Below are positions 43,152 through 47,869 of a DNA stretch of 47,869 nt, piece after piece; the stretch's first letter is position 1, and each line of letters begins with the position of its first letter. The DNA comes from an uncultured Collinsella sp. (GTDB taxonomy: Bacteria; Actinomycetota; Coriobacteriia; Coriobacteriales; Coriobacteriaceae). The stretch lies in the NCBI GenBank assembly GCA_902496775.1, contig CABVCF010000002.1, positions 1 through 47,869 of the forward strand. Direction: 5' to 3'. The notes below the pieces were generated by a model. That model saw nothing but the letters and a program-made list of their open reading frames with translations, did no database searches and was not told the DNA's origin. The position numbers and the translations under genes were made by a program.

Positions 43152-44675
43152 ATGCCGTGCACAACGATTTTGGTTGGTAAGAACGCGAGCTACGACGGGT
43201 CGACCCTGGTCGCGCGTAACGAGGACTCGTCCAACGGGGTGTTTGAGCCCAAGCACATGCGCGTAGTGCATCCCGACGAGCAGCCGCGCGTCTACACGAG
43301 CGTCCTGAGTCACCTGACCGTTGAACTGCCCGATAATCCCATGCGCTACACGAGCGTCCCCGATGTTATTCCCGGTCACGGCATTTGGGCCGAGGCGGGC
43401 TTCAACGAGCTCAATGTTGGCATGTCCGCAACCGAGACGCTCACCACCAACGAGCGCGTTCGCGGCGCCGATCCGCTCGTGGACTACGTGCCCGCCAAGG
43501 GCAACGAGGGTGAGGACGGCTATGTGCCGGCGCAGCCTGGTGGCCTGGGCGAGGAGGACATGGTGACCCTGGTCCTGCCGTATGCCAAGTCCGCCCGCGA
43601 CGGCGTCCGTATCCTGGGCGACCTGCTCGAGCGCTACGGCACCTACGAGAACAACGGCATCGCCTTTAGCGACGTGGACGAGATCTGGTGGCTCGAGACC
43701 ATCGGCGGCCATCACTGGATCGCCAAGCGCGTGCCCGACGACGCCTATGTGACCATGCCTAACCAGCTGGGTATCGATAGCTTTGACCTGGACGACGCCG
43801 AGGGCGTCCAGGCAGATCATATGTGCTCCGCCGACCTGCGCTCCTGGATGGCCGAGTGGCATCTGGATCTGACGCTGGGCGTCGAGGGCGACGGTCCCGC
43901 TGCGGTCTTCAGCCCGCGCGAGGCCTTTGGCTCGCACAGTGACAGCGACCACGTCTACAACACGCCGCGCGCCTGGTACATGCAGCGCTGCCTCAACCCC
44001 AGCGATGTGTGGGACGGTCCCGAGGCCGACTACACGCCCGAGAGCGACGACATCCCCTGGAGCCGCGTGCCCGAGCGCAAGGTGACCATCGAGGACATCA
44101 AGTACGTACTCTCGAGCCACTACCAGGGCACGGAGTACGACTGCTACGGCAGTAAGGGCACGCCCGCCACGCGCGGCGCCTATCGCCCCATCGGCATCAA
44201 CCGCAACAGCCAGCTCGCCGTGTTGCAGCTGCGCCCCTATGCGCAGCCGGCGTATCGCGCCGTGCAGTGGATGGCCTTTGGCTCCAACTCGTTTAACGCG
44301 CTGGTCCCGCTGTACGCCAACGTCGAGACCATGCCCGAGTACTATGCCGACACGCAGGCTCGCGTGACGTCCGAAAACTTCTACTGGGCCAACCGCCTGA
44401 TCGGCGCCCTGGCCGACGTCCGCTTCCATGAGTGCGGTCGCGCGGTCGAGGATTATCAGGAGAAGGTCGGTGGCATGGGCCACAAGCAGATCCATGACGT
44501 CGATGCTGCCGTAGCCGCGCTACCCGAGGCCGAGGTGCCTGCCGAGCTTGCACGCGCCAACGAGGCCTTTGCCGAGCTTGTGCGCGTGGAGACCGATGCC
44601 CTGCTGGGCAAGGTGCTCTACACCACGAGCTGCGCCATGAAGAACTCTTTCGCGATGAACGACAACGTGAGGTAG
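43152..44675 (+). CDS. C69 family dipeptidase (PepD-like)
   Basis: An Ntn-hydrolase peptidase of the C69 family (507 residues) that cleaves dipeptides with broad specificity. The N-terminal MPCTTILVGKNASYDGSTLVARNEDS matches the family: Cys3 would become the N-terminal nucleophile after removal of Met-Pro. Further family blocks are GFNELNVGMSATET, DEIWWLETIGGHHWIAKRVPDDAYVTMPN and the C-terminal NRLIGALADVRF. No signal peptide is seen, so it is likely cytosolic. I chose the ATG at 43152 because AAGGAGG lies 6 bases upstream; the ATG at 43146 touches that site. The gene stands alone. Confidence 0.92.
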   Translation: MPCTTILVGKNASYDGSTLVARNEDSSNGVFEPKHMRVVHPDEQPRVYTSVLSHLTVELPDNPMRYTSVPDVIPGHGIWAEAGFNELNVGMSATETLTTNERVRGADPLVDYVPAKGNEGEDGYVPAQPGGLGEEDMVTLVLPYAKSARDGVRILGDLLERYGTYENNGIAFSDVDEIWWLETIGGHHWIAKRVPDDAYVTMPNQLGIDSFDLDDAEGVQADHMCSADLRSWMAEWHLDLTLGVEGDGPAAVFSPREAFGSHSDSDHVYNTPRAWYMQRCLNPSDVWDGPEADYTPESDDIPWSRVPERKVTIEDIKYVLSSHYQGTEYDCYGSKGTPATRGAYRPIGINRNSQLAVLQLRPYAQPAYRAVQWMAFGSNSFNALVPLYANVETMPEYYADTQARVTSENFYWANRLIGALADVRFHECGRAVEDYQEKVGGMGHKQIHDVDAAVAALPEAEVPAELARANEAFAELVRVETDALLGKVLYTTSCAMKNSFAMNDNVR

Positions 44676-44709
44676 GGATTTCCCGTCGATCGAATAGTGC
44701 TAAAACGCT

Positions 44710-44739
44710 TTGTCGCTTTCGCTCAATCTTGGGTACAAG
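44710..44739 (+). promoter_or_regulatory. Putative promoter of the phasin-like gene
   Basis: TTGTCG (44710-44715) and TACAAG (44734-44739) at 18-bp spacing, about 36 bases before the ATG. Confidence 0.4.
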
Positions 44740-44774
44740 AACGCCAATGCAGTTGTTTGTGATTGGAGACAACC

Positions 44775-45191
44775 ATGGTTATGAAACTCGATCAGCTTGT
44801 TAACGGGGCCATCAACGTGGGCTTTGGCGCTGCCGCCGTTGCTGTCGAAGGCGGCAAGAAGGTCCTCGACGACCTTAACACCAAAGGCGAGCAGGTGCGC
44901 AAGGACACCGCCACCCCCGATATCGCCCGCAGCGTGTCCGACATGTTCGAGCAGGCCGGCGGTACCATCTCCGATCTGACCGAGCGCTTGGGCATGCAGG
45001 GCGAGACCGCGGCCCAGCGCGTGCTCGACGAGCTCATTCTGGCTCGCGTCCGCGTTATGACCGCCCCTGAGCGCACGGCCTTCCTGGCCCATGTGCGCGA
45101 CATCGTCGATTCGGTCGAGGACAACGTGACCTCGGTGCCCGTCGAGTCCGTTGAGCCCGACGATGCGAAGGATACCGAAGAGGCCGAGTAG
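44775..45191 (+). CDS. Phasin-like helical protein
   Basis: A 138-residue, largely helical protein of the type annotated as phasin family or PHA-granule regulator (COG3937-like). It has an amphipathic N-terminal helix with small residues (LVNGAINVGFGAAAVAVEGGKKVLDDL), a coiled region (VSDMFEQAGGTISDLTERLG) and an acidic tail (PVESVEPDDAKDTEEAE). No PHA genes are present, so granule binding is not implied. GGAG lies 6 bases before the ATG at 44775. It is 8 bases upstream of the UbiB-like kinase, a pairing I recall from other bacteria, suggesting a shared function at the membrane. Confidence 0.7.
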   Translation: MVMKLDQLVNGAINVGFGAAAVAVEGGKKVLDDLNTKGEQVRKDTATPDIARSVSDMFEQAGGTISDLTERLGMQGETAAQRVLDELILARVRVMTAPERTAFLAHVRDIVDSVEDNVTSVPVESVEPDDAKDTEEAE

Positions 45192-45199
45192 CAGCGCAG

Positions 45200-46963
45200 A
45201 TGGCAGATTCCACCACCGATTACAACAATCTAGATCCCTTGGGTGACGAGGCGGCGGTTGCCGACGAGGTCGAGGCCGCCGTTTCGGGCGCTCGCAAGAA
45301 GCCGCGCGCTGTCGATATGGTCCCCGAGGAGCCCGACGCGATGGCGCCGGACGAGGAATACCAGCTCACGCCGGCGGGCCGTCGCGAACGCATTGGGCAG
45401 ATCGTTCGCCTGGTCAAAAAGTACCGCGTGTGGGATAACCTCACGCCGGTCCGCTTGCGCCGCCTGCTCGAGGAGCTCGGCCCCATGTTCGTCAAGATGG
45501 GGCAGATTCTGGCCAACCGGTCCGAGATTCTGCCACAGCGCTTTTGCGATGAGCTGCGCCGTCTGCGTTCCGACGTGGAGCCGGTGCCGTACGAGGTGGT
45601 GCTTCGCTGCCTGGAGGAAGAATACGGCCTGCGCCTGGGGGAGATGTTCGATGCGATCGACCCCAACCCGCTTGGTAGCGCATCGCTCGCGCAGGTGCAC
45701 CGCGCTCGTCTGGTGACGGGCGAGGACGTGGCCGTCAAGGTGCAGCGCCCCGGTGCGCAGCAGGTTATGGCACAGGATATCGATATCATCCGCTCGGTGG
45801 TGCGTATCGTTTCCAAGTTCGTCAACACCGATCAATTCGTTGACCTGCACGGCGTAGTCGAGGAGTTGTGGACCTCGTTTCGCGAGGAGACCAACTTTTT
45901 GGCCGAGGCCAAAAACCTCAACGACTTCTACGAGTTCCATAAGAGCGTTCATGGCGTGACGTGCCCTAAATCCTATCTGGACCTGTGCACCGAGCACGTG
46001 GTGGTTATGGACTACGTCGACGGCATTTCGATTGCCGATCCTGAACGCTTGGTGGCCGAGGGCTATGACTTGGTAAAGATCGGTGCCGCAATCGTCGAGG
46101 ACTACTCGACACAGGTGCTCGACGATGGCTTTTTCCATGCTGACCCACATGCGGGAAATATCATCCTCAAGGACGGCATCGTTTACTTTATCGACTTGGG
46201 CATGGTCGGACGCATGTCGAGCCACGACCGCGGTATCGTCAAGGATATGATCTTTGCCGTGGCCGAGGGCGATGTGCCAAAGCTCAAGGATTCGCTCATG
46301 CGCTTCGCTGTGACGCGTGGCGACTCGGCTGAGCTCGATCATTCGGCCTTTTTGTCCGATTTGGACTTTATCGTGGCTGACTTTGCGGGCCTTAACCTTA
46401 AGGACCTGGATATCGGTGAGTTTTTGACCTCGCTGTTAAACCTCGCGCGCAAAAATGACGTTGAGCTGCCGAGCGTGGTGACAATGTTCGCCCGCGGCAT
46501 GGTGACGCTCGAGGGCCTGTTGACCGAGTACATGCCTAACGTCAACATGATCCAGATCATCCAGACGCACATCAAAAACGAGAAGAGCACCTACGCCCGC
46601 ATGCGCGAGATGAGCCGCGACTTTGCAGCGAGCAGTTATCGCGCGGCGAAGGGCTCGCTCGAGGCGGCTGAGTATCTGGGCTTGGCTTCGCGCATGCTCA
46701 CACGCGGTCAGCTTAAGGTGAACACGCAGATCATGAGCAGCGATAAGGCGCTGCGACAGCTGGGCGGAATTATCGACCGCATGTCGATGGCAATTGTGAT
46801 TGCCGGCCTGTTTATCGGTTCGTCGGTGGTGTACTACGCGCGCATCGAGCCGGTTGTGTTTGGTATCCCAGTCATTGGCTTTATGGGCTACGTGAGCGCG
46901 CTGGTGCTGGCACTTATGCTGGGCCGCAATATCTGGCTCAACAGCCACGGCGGCAAGCACTAG
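45200..46963 (+). CDS. AarF/UbiB (ABC1) family atypical kinase
   Basis: A membrane-bound kinase-like ATPase of the ABC1/UbiB family (587 residues). The KxGQ motif is VKMGQIL (about 98), the Ala/Ser-rich nucleotide loop GSASLAQVH (about 158), the Lys motif VAVKVQRPG, Glu in EETNFLAEA, the catalytic loop FFHADPHAGNI (about 315) and DLG (about 332). Two membrane helices end the protein (AIVIAGLFIGSSVVYYA and FMGYVSALVLALML). UbiB relatives help make or move isoprenoid quinones; in this probable anaerobe the partner lipid is unknown (menaquinone or another). The first 60 residues are an acidic, disordered extension. The ribosome site is weak, so it likely depends on the phasin-like gene 8 bases upstream. 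Confidence 0.92.
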   Translation: MADSTTDYNNLDPLGDEAAVADEVEAAVSGARKKPRAVDMVPEEPDAMAPDEEYQLTPAGRRERIGQIVRLVKKYRVWDNLTPVRLRRLLEELGPMFVKMGQILANRSEILPQRFCDELRRLRSDVEPVPYEVVLRCLEEEYGLRLGEMFDAIDPNPLGSASLAQVHRARLVTGEDVAVKVQRPGAQQVMAQDIDIIRSVVRIVSKFVNTDQFVDLHGVVEELWTSFREETNFLAEAKNLNDFYEFHKSVHGVTCPKSYLDLCTEHVVVMDYVDGISIADPERLVAEGYDLVKIGAAIVEDYSTQVLDDGFFHADPHAGNIILKDGIVYFIDLGMVGRMSSHDRGIVKDMIFAVAEGDVPKLKDSLMRFAVTRGDSAELDHSAFLSDLDFIVADFAGLNLKDLDIGEFLTSLLNLARKNDVELPSVVTMFARGMVTLEGLLTEYMPNVNMIQIIQTHIKNEKSTYARMREMSRDFAASSYRAAKGSLEAAEYLGLASRMLTRGQLKVNTQIMSSDKALRQLGGIIDRMSMAIVIAGLFIGSSVVYYARIEPVVFGIPVIGFMGYVSALVLALMLGRNIWLNSHGGKH

Positions 46964-47014
46964 AGGCTGCGACCGTCACCGCATTTTCCTATCGCAAACA
47001 ATAGCTTTTACCAT

Positions 47015-47042
47015 GGGCTTCGCCTGCGTGCGAGGCCCTTTT
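47015..47042 (+). terminator. Intrinsic terminator of the phasin/UbiB operon
   Basis: GGGCTTCGC (47015-47023) pairs with GCGAGGCCC (47030-47038), with one wobble, then TTTT. Confidence 0.85.
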
Positions 47043-47084
47043 GCGTGATACCATTTTGACGGTAATAATCGATGGCCTAGATGG

Positions 47085-47257
47085 TGGTGCGGAGACGCAC
47101 GAATGCGCGGTTATCCTGCGCATTTGGGAGAATCGGGGTGCAAGTCCCCGGCTGTACCAGTAACCGTAATTCCTCTTGGCTCGGGATGCTCGCGTCGCAG
47201 ATCGGACGACGTGCCCGAGTCGTTAAGGTTAAGTCGGATCGCCTCCCGTCTTGCATG
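47085..47257 (+). promoter_or_regulatory. Cobalamin riboswitch
   Basis: The conserved core is clear: TTTGGGAGAATCGGGGTGCA (47130-47149), then AAGTCCCCGGCTG and ACCAGTAACCGTAA, with a B12-box-like AAGTCGGATCGCCTCCC near 47230-47246. This matches the cobalamin class of riboswitch (GGGA...GGTGCAA.TCC..GCTG.ACC). A GC-rich hairpin (GCGGCTTTTGCCGC, about 47264-47277) downstream may be part of the expression platform. It precedes the secreted-protein gene starting at 47395 and so should repress it when B12 is plentiful. Exact ends are approximate. Confidence 0.88.
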
Positions 47258-47394
47258 CGGCTGCGGCTTTTGCCGCCGGTGTGCATAGGGCTCTGGAGGG
47301 AAGGGGGACCCCGATGGGGGAACTCGAGCGCAACATGCGCGATGACGTGGGGCAGTCTCAAGGCAACGCTCCAAGTACAGACAGTAGGAGACAA

Positions 47395-47869
47395 ATGGAT
47401 ATGTTTGAGGACGAGCGCCAGCGCGTCTCGCATCGCCGTGGCGCAATTGCGCGCGGCGTAGCCAAGCGCGGCCTGGTGGCATTCCTGGCCTTCGCGATGG
47501 CCTTTGGCACCACACCGGCTCAGCTGTGGGCCGAGGGCGCCGAGGGCATTGCCGAGGCTGTGGCTCAGGCGGCACCGCTTGCCGAGAACGGCTCTGGTGA
47601 GTCCGCGACAAGCCCTGCTGCCGACCTCAATGCGAGCGGCATGGTGGCGAATGGGGGCACTGCCGAGCAAGATGCCACTGCGACAGCTTCGGGCCCTACC
47701 GACAAGACTGAGGACGATAGCGCTGCCGGCAATGAGGCACCGGCTGCATCGACGTCCGATGCCTCGAAGCAGGACACCGCCGTTGTCTCTGCCGCTGGAG
47801 AGGCCAAGGCTCAGCCTGCCAAGGCAGAGAGCCAGGAGGTCTCTGCCACGTGCTCCGTCGTCGGCACCG
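47395..47869 (+). CDS. Secreted protein under cobalamin riboswitch control (partial)
   Basis: An open frame that runs off the window end, so only the first 158 residues are seen. It begins MDMFEDERQRVSHRRGAIAR, then a signal or anchor stretch (GLVAFLAFAMAFGTTPAQLW, about 26-45) with a likely cleavage after AEG or AQA. A long Ala/Ser/Thr/Glu/Asp-rich region of low complexity follows, as in linkers of surface proteins. No folded domain is yet visible. The ATG at 47395 has AGGAG about 4 bases before; an ATG at 47401 has better spacing (about 10). With the B12 riboswitch upstream, a role in binding or capturing cobalamin at the cell surface (DUF4430/transcobalamin-like) is the leading guess, not shown here. 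Confidence 0.8.
   Translation, partial: MDMFEDERQRVSHRRGAIARGVAKRGLVAFLAFAMAFGTTPAQLWAEGAEGIAEAVAQAAPLAENGSGESATSPAADLNASGMVANGGTAEQDATATASGPTDKTEDDSAAGNEAPAASTSDASKQDTAVVSAAGEAKAQPAKAESQEVSATCSVVGT

Overview
The window is a GC-rich, gene-dense bacterial chromosome segment. The gene set suggests an anaerobic actinobacterium of the class Coriobacteriia, most likely Collinsella or a close relative. The pointers are a YgiQ-type radical SAM protein, an iron alcohol dehydrogenase, an AddA-like helicase with an unusual AddB-like partner, ruvCAB, formate-THF ligase, a C69 dipeptidase, a superoxide reductase and a cobalamin riboswitch ahead of a secreted protein. The genus is inferred from protein style and gene mix; no database was searched. 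No rRNA, tRNA, CRISPR array, transposase or prophage was seen.

Layout. 1-9.7 kb: radical SAM protein (-), YoaK-type membrane protein, a codon-optimised iron alcohol dehydrogenase, a repeat-rich 500-bp intergenic region, an M42 aminopeptidase, mnmA and cysK (-), a divergent Rrf2 regulator with an IscR-like cysteine cluster, and a small holin-like membrane protein (-). 10-31.5 kb: a mostly plus-strand replication, repair and recombination block (TrpR-like regulator, AddB-like nuclease, AddA helicase-nuclease, DnaE, SWIM/SNF2 helicase, superoxide reductase, a degenerate NAD synthase homologue, ruvC-ruvA-ruvB), ending with formate-THF ligase. 31.7-41 kb: accessory or envelope genes (a membrane protein with heptad repeats, a probable Mn exporter, a double zinc-ribbon protein, a DUF1016 nuclease, a small PH-like protein, a secreted PI-PLC-like protein, a lipoprotein). 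41.3-47.9 kb: an FchA/FolD one-carbon pair, a 230-bp element with 31-bp inverted ends, a C69 peptidase, a phasin-like/UbiB-kinase pair, and a cobalamin riboswitch leading into a secreted protein cut by the window edge.

Functional links. Fhs (10-formyl-THF synthesis), the FTCD_C/FchA-type protein and FolD form a formate-to-methylene-THF route. FolD here lacks the residues used for cyclohydrolase activity, and the adjacent FchA-type gene could supply that step. AddAB-like proteins and RuvABC together cover break resection and Holliday junction processing. The Rrf2 regulator faces cysK across a spacer with a perfect palindrome, suggesting Fe-S- or cysteine-linked control.

Main points for follow-up: the FolD/FchA division of labour; a NAD synthase homologue with both active sites degenerate; an AddB-like protein without Walker A or a complete Fe-S cysteine set; several intergenic palindromic repeat types; a possible orphan small RNA; and a PI-PLC with a twin-arginine signal, a class E-like LADTG motif and an unusual acidic tail.
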